Counted from the first letter of the stretch, positions 1 through 11,040 are shown. The stretch is DNA of 64,000 nucleotides from Dipteronia dyeriana (GCA_032871835.1 CM065301.1:33674405-33738404), one strand, 5' to 3'. Numbers and translations are program-made. Notes: a model not told the origin generated them from the sequence alone.

Positions 1-1466
1 ACAAGAGACCAGACTTTATTTTTGAACATGGATTCAATTTTGGATTGCATTGCCTTTTGCCAATGGCGGAAATCAACATCTTCCATGGCTTCCTTGTTAG
101 TGTAGGGATCATCGTCATCTGGGAGATTCTCTACTGATTCTCCTAGATCGATGTATCTCTCGGGTTGTCTACTAACCCTCTCACTACGATGAGGAATGGT
201 AGGTTGTTGATATTGTGTTGGTGGGAACTTACAATTAGGTTAGGTTGTTAAACCTCTTGTGGAATTGTATCTCCTGAAAGCATATTTAGGGCAATTATAC
301 TTTTAGGAACAAAATTGTTCATACATTCCTCTTCCAAAAATTTAGCATTTGTCGTAACAAATACTTTAAGATCTGAAGGACTATAGAAATAATATCCTTT
401 GGTTCCTTTTGGATACTCTACAAATATGCATGTTTCTGAACGGGATTCCATCTTTTTTGTCTTTCCTTTTAACACATGCGCAGGAAATCCAAATATCCTT
501 AAATGTTGTAGACTAGGTTTTCGCCTAGTCCGTTACTCATGTGGTGCTTTAGAAACCGACTTATATGGTACATTGTTTAGAATATACATAGCAATTTATA
601 AAGCATATCCTCAAAAAAGAATTAGGAAGCGCTGAATAACTCAACATAGACATAACATTGTCCAAAAGAGTTATATTTCTCCTTTTTGCCACTACATAAC
701 CTTGAGGTGTACCTGGCATAGAAAACTGAGAAATAATCGCATTATCTTTAAGATATTGCTGAAACTCACCAGATAAATTTTCGTGACCACGATCAGACCT
801 CAAGATTTTTATGTGTTTATCAAGTTAATTTTATTCAACTTTAAATGTTTTGAACATGTTAAAAGCATCTGACTTATGTCTCATAAGATACACATGTCTC
901 ATGAGATACACATAGCCAAATCTTGAGTAATCATCTGTGAAAGTGATGAAGTACCCATATCTTCCTCTAGCTTGAATGCTCATAGAATCACACACATCTG
1001 TGTGTATTAATTCTAAACATTCAGTGGCTCTTGTGCCTATAGATGTGAACGATCTTTTGGTCATCTTACCTTCCAAACAAGATTCACAAGTTGGTAGATC
1101 ATCAACCTTTATGTCACTTAAAGCTCCATCACTAACCAATCTTTTGATCCTATCAAGGTTAATATGACCTAGGCGCAAATGCCATAGATAGGTTTCAACT
1201 TTTGATAATTTTACTCTTTTAAGAATAGGTTCCGTTGATTTTGTGTCTAACAAGTGAGATATTGCTATGCAAATAGAATAAACCGTTTTCCATGTACTTT
1301 TGTAAACAAATTTGATATTCCTACTAATAATAAAACCTTTATTAAAAATAACAGAATATCATAATATATTTAAACAAGGAAATGATAATAAATTCCGTAA
1401 ACGTCTATTAGATCTAAATGCCGATAAGAATTTAAATTAATTCTAATATCTCCCACTGCACTGGCA
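1..1466 (-). pseudogene. A1 pol fragment: GAG-pre-integrase, integrase, start of RT
   Basis: Read from 1466 down to 1 this is a Ty1/copia polyprotein. The GAG-pre-integrase segment (about 1253-1040) shows HLRLGHINLDRIKRL and CESCLEGKMTKRSF, the HHCC zinc-binding pattern. The integrase core (about 1040-600) keeps HTDVC and RSDRG, so two catalytic aspartates remain. The third position reads VVAKRRN at 684-686, with lysine in place of the family glutamate. The integrase C-terminal part (475-248, MLKGKTKKMESRSETCIFV) follows, then a linker, then the start of reverse transcriptase (FKNKVWSL-like) at the window edge. Stops and frameshifts separate these blocks, so it cannot make a working protein. 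An 18-bp tandem duplication also lies in the integrase. Confidence 0.85.
878..913 (-). repeat. 18-bp in-frame tandem duplication in A1 integrase
   Basis: Two adjacent 18-bp units (878-895 and 896-913) differ at one base and encode VYLMRH twice in a row. The other A copies (A2, A6) have a single YLMRH or YLIRH here. It is a local slippage duplication in a dead copy. Confidence 0.8.
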
Positions 1467-1471
1467 GACAC
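1467..1471 (+). repeat. Target-site duplication GACAC, left copy, of C1
   Basis: GACAC directly precedes the TG start of the C1 5' LTR and recurs at 28348-28352 after its 3' LTR. A1 pol sequence resumes from it (CAGACACCAA is the uninterrupted form seen in A6 at 56608-56617). Confidence 0.88.
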
Positions 1472-2907
1472 TGATCGGTCAATTTCATACATGTTTTAGG
1501 TCCCCATTTACTGAAATTAGGTATTTTATGTGTTTGTTGAGCATGTGTAGGTCATATTCCACTCATTAGGTGTTGGATGTTATTTTGGAGAAATGAAGCA
1601 AAAAGATCAATATTCGGACCAGTGCAGAACTGCTAGATTACGGGCCTAATATCTCTCAGCTCCGATTGAATTGTGTATCCTAATACCTATAGATGGAAAG
1701 CCCCGGAAGTCTAGGTTCCGGTGCACTTTTTAGTACCTGATGATAAGATCAATCATTAATTCTGTGAATAATGACGGGATTTATTTTACAAGTTGTAGGA
1801 ATGGGAAATATTTCCTTCTTGGAATTGTTTGGGAGTCTTGTGCAAACAAGTTGACACCTAATCCTAATCTTCCTTCAATAAGTATTCTTTTTATTTGATT
1901 AGGAATGAAATAAAATCCCAAAAAGGTAGACTTCTATATAGGAATTGATTTCCTTGTTGTTTTAGGACATGGCTTATCATCTACACCTATTTAAACCCCT
2001 TGTGAACCCTAATTTCGAGAGGTAGAAGCCAATATCACCTCTCCATATCTTTCAAAACACATAACAATTCTCTTATTCATCGTTGCACATCTGAAGATTC
2101 AAAGACTAGAAGATTTCAACATTAAAGATTTGAAGAATCCGTTTGAGGCCTCAACGCGTTTTCTCTTTTATTTCTTTTGTCTTTATATTTTCGTGATGTG
2201 TAACTAACTCCATACTGGGGAATCAATGTGAACCTCTATGAATGCTCTTTGTTAGAGTTGACTATATTTAATTAAATTAAGTTTTGATTCATTCAATTCA
2301 TCTTATGTCTTTATTCTTTATTCTTGTTAATGCATGATCATACGTTGGCATGAATTTAGGGTTTTGATAATTTAGTGATTGAGGTTGGAGTATTGATCTA
2401 TACGTAATCTTAATTAATTATTAATTGAATGTATAATTGATCTATGCAAGTAGGTTTTGGTTAATTGATATTGTACTTAATGGGTTCTCGATTGTTGTTT
2501 GTGCTCTAGGGGTAAATTGTAATTGAGAACACTTGATTCATCCCAAGATCATACGGTAACAATCATACTTATGATAACAACGAACACTTAACTTGATTAA
2601 TATCTTTCAAAGTCAATTCGAAACATTGAGTATACATAGTAGGGGAACATTGATGACCTAGTGCTTTCTCACATTGATTACAAACCCAATCTTTACAATT
2701 GCTTTCTTTAGTTTAATTTAATTAGTTTTTGGTTTAAATTAATCATCATCAATTTCTGGTTACTTTAATTTAGATTTAATTAGAACTAATTTTCAACCAT
2801 TAAATTTTTAGTCTTCATTGGAACGATCCTTACTTGCCACTATACGATATCTTCACGATTCGTGCACTTGCGAGTATTGTTTTTACATCACGATTTTACA
2901 ACAATCA
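1472..2907 (+). repeat. C1 5' LTR
   Basis: It begins TGATCGGTCAATTT and ends ACAATCA, matching 27008-28347. Relative to the 3' LTR it lacks about 42 bp between two TTTTAG repeats (near 1727-1735) and keeps about 180 bp (near 2600-2790) that the 3' LTR has lost. Length is 1436 bp. Confidence 0.9.
1988..1995 (+). promoter_or_regulatory. Probable TATA box in C1 5' LTR
   Basis: TATTTAAA followed by ACCCCTTGTGAACCC is conserved at 27593-27600 in the other LTR. Its place in mid-LTR, ahead of a probable R region, fits a core promoter. This is inferred from sequence only. Confidence 0.5.
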
Positions 2908-2913
2908 AGTTTT

Positions 2914-2930
2914 TGGTGCCGTTGTCGGGA
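2914..2930 (+). other. C1 primer-binding site (tRNA-Asp type)
   Basis: TGGTGCCGTTGTCGGGA starts 7 bp after the 5' LTR. It resembles the complement of the plant tRNA-Asp 3' end (TGGCGCCGTTGCCGGGGA), as used by Athila/Tat-type gypsy elements, with a few mismatches. Confidence 0.8.
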
Positions 2931-3145
2931 AACTAATTAAATTTATTGGTTAATTCTAGTTTTAGTCTTAGTAATAGATTTAATAAGTTAGGTAGTAGAG
3001 TCATTAATTTTATATTTTTATTTTATTTTCGTAGTTTACTGTTTTCTCGTTTGTTTCAGGTTTCAACGGTGAATTCAAGGTAGAAGATCACTGCAAGGAG
3101 AATTACTACTGTTGAACGACAACATTGATCATATTGGATAAAGAA
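2931..3145 (+). other. C1 leader up to the B1 insertion, ending in TSD AAGAA
   Basis: This is the untranslated leader of C1. B1 inserted at its end. AAGAA at 3141-3145 is the left target duplication and recurs at 21331-21335, followed within two bases by the gag ATG at 21338. Confidence 0.8.
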
Positions 3146-3192
3146 TGAAAATACAAACACGGTTATATGCTCAAGGCTAACCTAGAGAGGGA

Positions 3193-3210
3193 GGGGGGGG
3201 GGGGGGGGGG
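3193..3210 (+). repeat. 18-nt G homopolymer in B1 3' LTR
   Basis: An uninterrupted run of 18 G lies 47 bp inside the LTR. The partner LTR has 7 G at 11082-11088, so the run expanded here or reflects sequencing slippage. Confidence 0.85.
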
Positions 3211-3631
3211 ATAATAGGTTAGACACCTTTTTTGACTCCCTTAGAAACAAACAAAAGTTTGTCCCTCTAGATTGCTTGTATCACAATATATATATCAATT
3301 AAATACACTTGATCAATATATGAGACAAGTAAAGTGTGATACAAACAAGTAATGGTAACACATACACAATCTATATCATAGAAAGGAAGTCAGCTTACAT
3401 AAAGTGTTCTATCCTTAGTATTCAAATAACAAGTACAAATATAAGAGAGATACGGATAGAGAAAAGTTGACACAAGATATAACGTGGTAACCGTCCGAAG
3501 AGGAAACATCCACTGGTTAGCAATCACCGGCAAACAAAATCCACTAGAAGATAAGACAAGTACAATCTCTCAAGTGACCCCTTCACCTAGAAACTACCCT
3601 CTTATCCTACTCATGAGATGTCGCCCTCATG

Positions 3632-3921
3632 CTCAACAATCCGAGGCCTCACACCTTTTGTCAAGACTTCTTCGCTCACCTTACCGGATCCTCACGACCC
3701 AAGACAAGACTTCTTGATCAACTATCCGAGTCCTCCTTACTCTAGTCAAGAATTCCTCGCTCACCCTTCCCGGAAGCTCATGATCCTATGAAAGACTTCT
3801 TGCTCGACTATCCGAGTCCTCCCGACTCTAGCCAAGACTTCCTTGCTTGACAATTCAAGGTCTCACACCTCTTGCCAAGACTTTCTTGCTCAACAACATA
3901 GGTCTCACAACTATTGTCAAG
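3632..3921 (-). repeat. Tandem hairpin array in B1 3' LTR
   Basis: Seven or so diverged units of about 40 bp follow one another, each bounded by short inverted arms that read CTTGACA...TGTTGAG or similar on the sense (minus) strand. Paired arms at plus positions include 3632-3638/3659-3665, 3803-3810/3829-3836, 3846-3852/3873-3879 and 3889-3895/3915-3921. In the sense RNA these arms pair through 7-8 bp including G-U wobbles. The array is homologous to the better-preserved one at 58250-58413 in D1. Confidence 0.65.
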
Positions 3922-4928
3922 ACTTCCTTCTCACAAGGCATCTAGGTGATCGTGAATGCAAAACACAAACAAGCATGCAACAAAGAATGTTATTATCAAC
4001 ACATCCTATGGAAAATACTAGACATGAGCATGAATGCACAAAACAAATGTAGCCTAGTCAATCATGCATGTTTAATCCATCTAGATCATGTAAGATAAGT
4101 TCAACATTAATTACAACCCATATACATACATAGATCTAAACTTGAATCACAAGATATGTTCAATTAATCATATAATCAAGTTTAAATCACATAAACCAAA
4201 AACATGCTAAAATCATATGACAAAGTCAATTAGATTTAAGCTAAAGTTATAGAGCATATTCCTATACATAGATTCAACAAAACACATGAATATCTCAAAA
4301 GAACATAAGCACATGTATCATTGTGAGAATTTGGCCAAGAGAGCCTAATACATGTGAGGAACTATTTTTCACAAAATCAATCAATCAAAGATCATCAAAT
4401 AGTCCTAGAATCAAAGCTAGCACAATACAATCCCAAACATGTGAAAACATAGGCAAGATCAAAACCTAACTCAACATGTAAGATTTCAATTGAAACTCAA
4501 CCAAGCTTTAAAAGAGTTCAAAACTCAAATCAAAACACTCACAATACACATATACATGTTGAAGAAGAAAACCCAAGGCAATTGACCAAGTTTTAAAAGA
4601 AAACTTTGAGAGGAAATCAATACCTTAGTTGATTTTGGTGCAGTCCCGTTTTTGTGAGTTTAGACTCCAAAAACAGCAATAAAACTCACTCAAACCTTCA
4701 GAGAAAAGATGGAGGTTCAATAGACAAAAACGCTCAACTTCGAATCACTCAAATCGAAGTTCAAATGAAGACGTTATGGTGTTTGGAAGGTGAGAAAATG
4801 TAGAGAGAAAATTTCTGCACTCAATTTTAAATTTCTTCTTGAAAGGAAATGTGAGAGGGAAAGAAATATAAAGGAGAGGGAAAGAATGAAGCAAGAATGA
4901 CCGAATTGCCCTCCTTTGTTATTGCTTC

Positions 4929-5000
4929 CCCGAGATGGCGCGTGGGCATCTTGGGGCAGCAAGGTGTTGCAGCCGAGATGGCCACACGCCATCTCGGGCT
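4929..5000. repeat. Two GC-rich dyads in B1 3' LTR
   Basis: Two near-palindromes, at 4929-4955 and 4972-5000, have arms of the form CCGAGATGGC...GCCATCTCGG. They stand out in an AT-rich LTR and recur at about 20474-20545 and 57369-57439. Confidence 0.75.
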
Positions 5001-5770
5001 TGCACCTCTTGTTGGCCTTTGGCCAAGATGCAACTCCCTTGCACTTCTCTCGTGTTTTTCCATCGTTCTTGGCCTTCAAACTCAGAATTCGAATCTGTTT
5101 ACAGATTACGAACCATAACTCTCTCACAGACATGGACATATAAGATACTCAACCTAGAAAATAATAATTCGACTCGATATACGATTATGAAGACAATATA
5201 TGCAACATGAGTTGAAAGTGTAGTATCTTTTGACTTAGAACTTGAAATCAATAGTATAAGTAACCAAAATGACTGGAACTCAATCGAGAATGATTTAAGG
5301 CTAAATTCAAGTTCTTATACAAACATATATACAAACAAACACAATTCACACTAGAATGCAAACTGCATAGAGATAGTCTCCAATCATGCATTTTCCAAAA
5401 CATGTTATTTCCATACCAATGCATGAGCATTCATCTTCAAGTGTGTGAATGTGTTATACATGGTGCACAACGATGCAGGGACACATATGAATGAATTGTC
5501 TATGTGTGCCTACAATGGTGCACAACGATCCATGGACAAAAATATATGAATTGTGTGTGTGTGCCTAAGCCTTGTAAGAGAAAGATAAGGTCTTAGTATA
5601 CCTTTGTAGAACCATATTGCATCCTTTCTCTTTGAAGACTTTGAACTTGCTTTGACTTGTTGATCGTTCTTCTTTGAAGCTTGAATTTTCATGAATCTAA
5701 ACAACTAAATCATTAAAAGTAAACATCATTTTGATATGGAATTAATGTCAACAGAATAAAAAACCTAACA

Positions 5771-5784
5771 ATCTCCCCCTTTGG
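5771..5784 (-). other. B1 polypurine tract
   Basis: On the minus strand CCAAAGGGGGAGAT directly precedes the TGTTAGG start of the 3' LTR. This is the normal place for plus-strand DNA priming, and E2 has the same motif at 42394-42407. Confidence 0.85.
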
Positions 5785-6229
5785 CTAATTCCATGTCAAA
5801 ACACCTATACATTTACTACAAATATAAAAATGAAGATAGGTCAGAAAATCACTCCCTCACATTACAATGAGTAAGATTCCTATAGCTAATCTTCGTCAAC
5901 TCTTGAACTTTATCTTGATCTTCTCTTGAAGCAACCTATAAATCACCTCAAAGCACAATGCATATACAAGAGAAAAACAACAAATGGCAACATATAATAT
6001 GGATAAGAATATACAATTAAGTCCACAAATGCATGTATATCCCCCTTAATACATGCCAAAACACAAGAATTCTTAACCAAACCTTAAGACTAATTATTAC
6101 ACGCCATTGAAAGTTCAAAAGTTCACAAAAAAAAACATACAAAGAAACTAGGTAACTAGCATCTTTTTCTTTCCCTTTTTGACATGAAATGATGCCAAAA
6201 GTTAAGAAATATACCACAAGACTCAAATA

Positions 6230-7263
6230 CTAGCTACTTGGTTCACCAAAGAAAGTAGTGCGGGTAGTTGATCTAACATAATGCTTGAGAGGTGGTATTG
6301 AACTTGAAGCAATACACTCCTCCAACTCTTTTATCCTAGCATGTGGTTGAACAACTATAACACTAAGCTCATTAACCTTCTTCTTCAATTGTAAAGCCTA
6401 ATCTGGAAGAATGTTTATGCTAATCACATGACTATCAACTTGAGAACTACTAAATAGTCCAAAAGTATCATAAGTCTTACCCTTATCCTTGTATGACATG
6501 TATGATACACGTTTAACACATCATCTTCTCTACTCTTAACCCCACGAGATAAACACAAAAAAGTTATAAACCCCGGTAATGTAAGCTTTTTATCACCTCT
6601 AGTAGAGAAAGTCGTACTACCAATATAAAGCATGAGAAGATCCCTAAGTTTTATAGGTTGATTAGTCACCAAGGCATACACTATTTTGATCTTGTCATTA
6701 TTCAACTCGGTTGAATTCGAAGATCCAATAATATTAGTGCAAATGAATAGATGCCAAAATGCACTAGCCTTAGTTAACTCATGTTGACTAATATAGGCTC
6801 TACCTTTCCACTCAAAAGAAGCATTGTCATAAAGAGTTTTACCCATGATATTAAGATTCTCAATGACATCCATATATCGAAAAATAGAATCTATATCATT
6901 AGATAGCCCAAGAAACTTGTTAATGTTTTCCGGGTTAACTCTAAACACAACACCCCTAATCTCCATCAAAGCATCCAATAAGGTGACACTTTCTCTATAT
7001 TCAAGATAAAACTCTCTAACAAGAGTATCATTCACAATTCCTAACATGCTCACCCAAGATTCCCAATTTCTATCCTTAATGCACTTAATAAGATAAGAAT
7101 CTTTACACTTACCTAAGTCAATGCCTTTCTTTTAAAATATCTTTTTAGTTCCAAAGATCCCTAAATCTTTTGTCCTTGAAGCTTTGGATCCTTTTGAGGT
7201 AGACTTGGCTTTCACAATGGGATTCAATTGATTTCCACTTCCGGTAACCTTAGTTATTCCCAT
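6230..7263 (-). pseudogene. B1 ORF2: putative plant transposon-protein domain
   Basis: The frame opens with ATG at 7263 (MGITKVTGSGNQ), the same start context as B2 at 39003. It is broken by TAA at codon 44 (7134-7132), by a frame change near 6500 that fits a 2-bp insertion, and by a TAG in the tail. The conserved part (about 7090-6500) includes NWESW, LVREFYLEY, EIRGVVFRVNPENINKFLGL, and an FWHLFICTNI block. This resembles the 'putative plant transposon protein' domain (Pfam Transposase_32 type) found in many plant retroelement ORFs; its function is unknown. The tail reads ELEECIASSS...FGEPSS and stops at 6230. ORF2 sits between gag and the polypurine tract, the position of the env-like gene in SIRE elements. 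The domain call is from memory of the family pattern, not a search. Confidence 0.6.
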
Positions 7264-8944
7264 TTGTTCTTGTGTTATAAGATGCTATATACATACAACA
7301 AAAGTGAGTGAAAGACAAAACAAGCATATTAGTCACATGTATATAAAAAAAAAGACATATGACTTAAGAATGAATCATCATGCAAGATAAGGATAATGAG
7401 TAATATCTTACAAGTATCATTAAGTCAAAATATGCCAACATGTAACAAAATGAAGCATGTGAACATATCGTAAAAGAGAACAATGTCTAGCATACAATGC
7501 TCCCCCTTGATAAATTCTATAACTAAAATCAATGATACCATAAAGTTCACAAAGATGTTCTCACAATCACACATTCAAGCAATTTGAAGAAATATCAACA
7601 AAATAAGCTTCACATGCTAAGAGAAATACACAAAGATTTTTCAAGTTCTCTCATAATTCTTCAACAATTGCTAGAATATAATCATACTCATAAACAAAGT
7701 GTGTGTGTGAGAGATATGCTTCAAATATATATCAAGAAGTAGTTTGATAATCAACATCCAAACAGTTTCCAACAACTATTCATCTTAAGCTTTTTCCATA
7801 AAAAGTCAAACCGATTATCATCCAGAATTTTTTGCTTTTAAGATAATAAATTTCAACATATGATCGTGTGTGTGCATGTGGCTCATCATCCCATTTCTAT
7901 TTTTCAACCCGAGCTCATTTGATTTTCAACTATACCCCTTTATTAAGCCTTCCTCCTTTTCTTTTTAGGCTTTGAATCAAAGATTTTTTTTTTATGATTA
8001 CATTTCAACATTTCTTTGATTTTTCCATTTTTTTAAACATAAACAAAATTCACTTCATGATGGCTTTCACTCATCACAATGGTGTAGCTCTTTCCAACAT
8101 TGGGTAGCTTTCACAACTAAAGTGTGTAGCCCTTTTCATGAAGGTGCTCGTTGAGTTCTATGTATTTGCCGAAGCAAAATGGATAACCATAGGTCATTTT
8201 AAATGTACTTAAGTACAAAAACTTCAAAGTGTATCCAATGTTTACATATTAGTAAACTGAACCTACTAGCAAAACATATAAGAGAAGCAAGGAGCAATTT
8301 TAGAAAAACAAGATTTTATGGCTCATAAGCACATGATGTAAGAGCAATAAGTCGATACTTATTCAAGATCATTACTTCTCTAATGAGTAGCTTTCAAAGA
8401 ATATGAAGCTCATATTTTCAAAAGTAATGCTACTCAATATACTGTACACAAACAATTATCAAAGTTAAGATCAATGTGAACAATATCACTATTAGATCCT
8501 AAAACAACAAATGTCAATGAGAACCATATGTAAGCTATACAAAATTCTATAATATGACATACTATGAGATGTATATCAAAAAATGAGTCAAAAGATGAAT
8601 ATCTAAGAGAACATGCATTAGAGTATAGAGATATCTTTTTGCACATTATATTCACCAAATATCATACTTCCACCCCTATGAGCACTATTGCCTTGAATGT
8701 CCTCATGACACCAAGTTGACGATGTTTAACAACAAGAGTATAAAAAGCATAATATCTCAACTCAATCAACACATATATCAAAAGAACTTCTCTAAAGTTA
8801 ATCAACAAATTTTGACCATCATAACAAACATGATGTGAGATAACCAAGTTCATATCAATACATGGAGTATTCAAAGCTCGCGAGCAAGAATTCTCAACAC
8901 AATTGATATATTGCCTCAAAGCTATCTCACATGTGCTTCTTATA
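7264..8944 (-). other. B1 non-coding region between gag and ORF2
   Basis: About 1.7 kb without a conserved reading frame. Collinear sequence lies in B2 (35050-35852 and 38117-39002) and after pol in D1 (63022-64000). A purine tract reading AAGGGGGAGC on the sense strand at about 7499-7508 recurs in B2 and D1 and may be an internal polypurine tract. Short ORFs at 8434-9256 are not conserved. Confidence 0.65.
8043..8160 (-). promoter_or_regulatory. Conserved non-coding block (B1 copy)
   Basis: On the sense strand it begins AGAACTCAACGAGCACC and contains two copies of an AAAGGGCTACAC-like repeat, the second here reading AAAGAGCTACAC. It is very similar at 38154-38285 (B2) and 63319-63440 (D1). 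Function unknown. Confidence 0.55.
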
Positions 8945-10957
8945 TTAGTGATAAGAGCACTCACCCTTGAACCACTTGTTATTGGGTATACCTATGCAAA
9001 CATTTCCAATATCATCCTTGACAACAATGTTAAATCTAGAGTAAAGTCCTTCAATGACTTGATTAACAAGAATATCATTAACACACTATTCCTTAACATT
9101 TTCAACACAAGCTTTGTCAAGTTGAACAAGATAAGTATTCTTTTTGCTCCAAAACTTCTTTTCATGCTTAGCAAAATTATCATGTTTTTCAACTTTCAAA
9201 TCCTCAGCATGTTCAAGTCGAAGTTTAATCTCTTTATCTCTAGATTCATCCCCTAATTTGCATTTTTCAATATATTTATAACACCTAGGCTTAATGTGAC
9301 CTATTGTGTTGCAATAATGGAAATTGGAATAAAAGAAGAGATTATACCTTTTGGAGTTGAACTAGCTTTACTAGAAGTTTGCAAAGATACCTTGTTCGCC
9401 AACTTCTTCTTGGCTTTGGATCTTCTCTTCTTGTGTGGTTTCTTATCAATCATGATTCATCAAAGTGAGTAGGAAGTGGTGCTTCCAAGAGCTCCTCTTC
9501 AACTACCAATTCATATTTACCACTATGAGAGTTAACAAGATTCCTAACACTAAACATTACCAAATCATTTACTAAGTCCTTGATGGCCTCCTTAGCCGTG
9601 TCAATCTCTTTCATTAATTCTTGTTCTCTATTCTTTAAAGAAGATATCACATTATCCTTCTTCATAATATCACCTTTCTCACCAAGAAGTCTACGAGTGA
9701 CAATCACAAACTCATCTAGTTGGTTTTTGATCAAGTCATCCTTCTCAACTACCTCTCTTAGAGCATTATCTCTATCTTCTTCAAGCTTCTCTATCTTGGC
9801 CAACAACTCAAGATTACTAGGATTGGAACTATAGCTTCCATGATGATTTGCATCAAAGTTCTTGTTCAAAGATATTGTACTACCAACATCTAGTGAAGAA
9901 TGAGAAGCCGTTAGAGCTACAAAGTTGCTCACCAACTCTTCATCATTTGAAGATTCACTACTAGTGCTCTCATTATCACTAGAGTTATCATCTCTCCAAG
10001 TAGCTGCCAACTCTTTGCCTTTCTTGTCTTTCTTAGATGGCTTTTTGGTGCACTCACTAGCAAAGTGACCGAAACCATGACAATTATAGCATTCAACATC
10101 TTTCTTGTTCATGGCTTGACTATTCTTCTCATCCTTTGGAGATGATGTTTTCTTAACTCCCTTTTCCTTAGAAGACTTGCCTCTAGGCTTGACATTCTTC
10201 TTTAGAAACTTCTTGAACTTTCTAACCAAAAGAGCCATCTCTTCATTTTCATCATCACTCTCCTCCTCTATAGCATTGAGAGCGATTCCTTTACTCTTAA
10301 TCTTTGACTTCAAGCACATCTCATAAGTTTTGAGAGACCCAAGCAACTCATTAATGTTCATACAATCCACATCCTTGCTTTCCTCAATGGACGTCACCTT
10401 TGATTTGAATCTCTTAGGAAGAGACCTAAGGATTTTCCAATTTAAACGCTCTTTTGAGATAGGTACTCCAAGTGCTTGACATTGGTTAGCAATGTTAAGG
10501 AGCCAGAATTGAAAGTCTTCTAACTTTTCTTCTTTACCCATACTTAAACCTTCAAATTGTGATGCCAACATTTGAAGCCTCGATTTCTTCACCGCTAAGG
10601 TTCCTTCATTAGTAACTTAGAGAGTATCCCAAGCTTCCTCTGTGGATTCAAGATTTTGAATGTAGGAGAATTGATGCCCATCAACTCCTTCAAAGATGGC
10701 ATTCATAGAACGATGGTTCCATTAAGCAACCTCAAACTCATTCGTTGTCCATTCACTCCTTGGCATGCGTATCATGGTTCCATCCTCTTGAACCTTGGTA
10801 GGAGGACTATAATCTTCTTCCACTACCATTCAAGTCCTTTCATCAATTGAGCGGATGTAGGCTTTCATCCTCAACTTCCAATACCCATAGTTAGTGCCTC
10901 GAAGTAATGGTGGTCCAGTATTTGAGGCTCATTCATTACATCATCTTGTAAACCCAT
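8945..10957 (-). pseudogene. B1 gag (capsid, two zinc knuckles, coiled coil)
   Basis: A likely start is ATG at 10957, followed by a 1-bp frame change and at least two stops before the long open part (10592-9450, 380 residues). The N-terminal part (RGTNYGYWKLRMKAYI, then LQMLASQFEGLSM and LNWKILRSLPKRFKSKV) is a copia gag (UBN2/DUF4219 type). A first CCHC knuckle, CYNCHGFGHFASEC, is at residues 168-181 of the 380-residue part. A Ser/Asp-rich linker and a coiled coil (KIEKLEEDRDNALREVVEKD) follow. After a stop at 9450 and a frame change, a second knuckle HYCNTIGHIKPRC appears at about 9320-9280. The protein ends WFKGECSYH with TAA at 8945; B2 ends the same way. Where D1 continues into protease, B ends, so the short product looks like the inherited form. 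Confidence 0.8.
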
Positions 10958-11026
10958 GACTTCAAAAGCTTTGTAAAAACCGTAAATGTATCACCAGGAC
11001 TCTCACTAAGTACAATCTAGTGTCCT

Positions 11027-11038
11027 ACTCTGATACCA
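11027..11038 (-). other. B1 primer-binding site (tRNA-iMet type)
   Basis: On the minus strand TGGTATCAGAGT follows the LTR end after two bases. This is the usual plant copia site complementary to initiator tRNA-Met. Confidence 0.85.
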
Positions 11039-11040
11039 AT

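Larger units (their letters stand above)
3146..5770 (-). repeat. B1 3' LTR
   Basis: On the plus strand it starts TGAAAATACAAAC and ends AAACCTAACA, giving TG...CA ends in both readings. It is 2625 bp. The sections 3146-3237 and about 4256-5770 match the two surviving parts of the 5' LTR (11041-11132 and 19806-21330). The middle (about 3240-4255) survives only here. It contains a G-tract, a hairpin array and two GC-rich dyads, listed separately. Small ORFs at 4774-5210 on both strands are not conserved in frame and are not genes. Confidence 0.9.

Noticed and set aside
3193..3210. G homopolymer as a telomere-like or regulatory repeat
   Set aside because: A single homopolymer with no telomere unit. 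The partner LTR has only 7 G, so expansion or sequencing slippage is enough.
4774..5210. Overlapping ORFs on both strands (up to 121 residues)
   Set aside because: They come from the GC-rich palindromes in the B1 LTR, change frame in the partner LTR (20376-20721), and show no domain.
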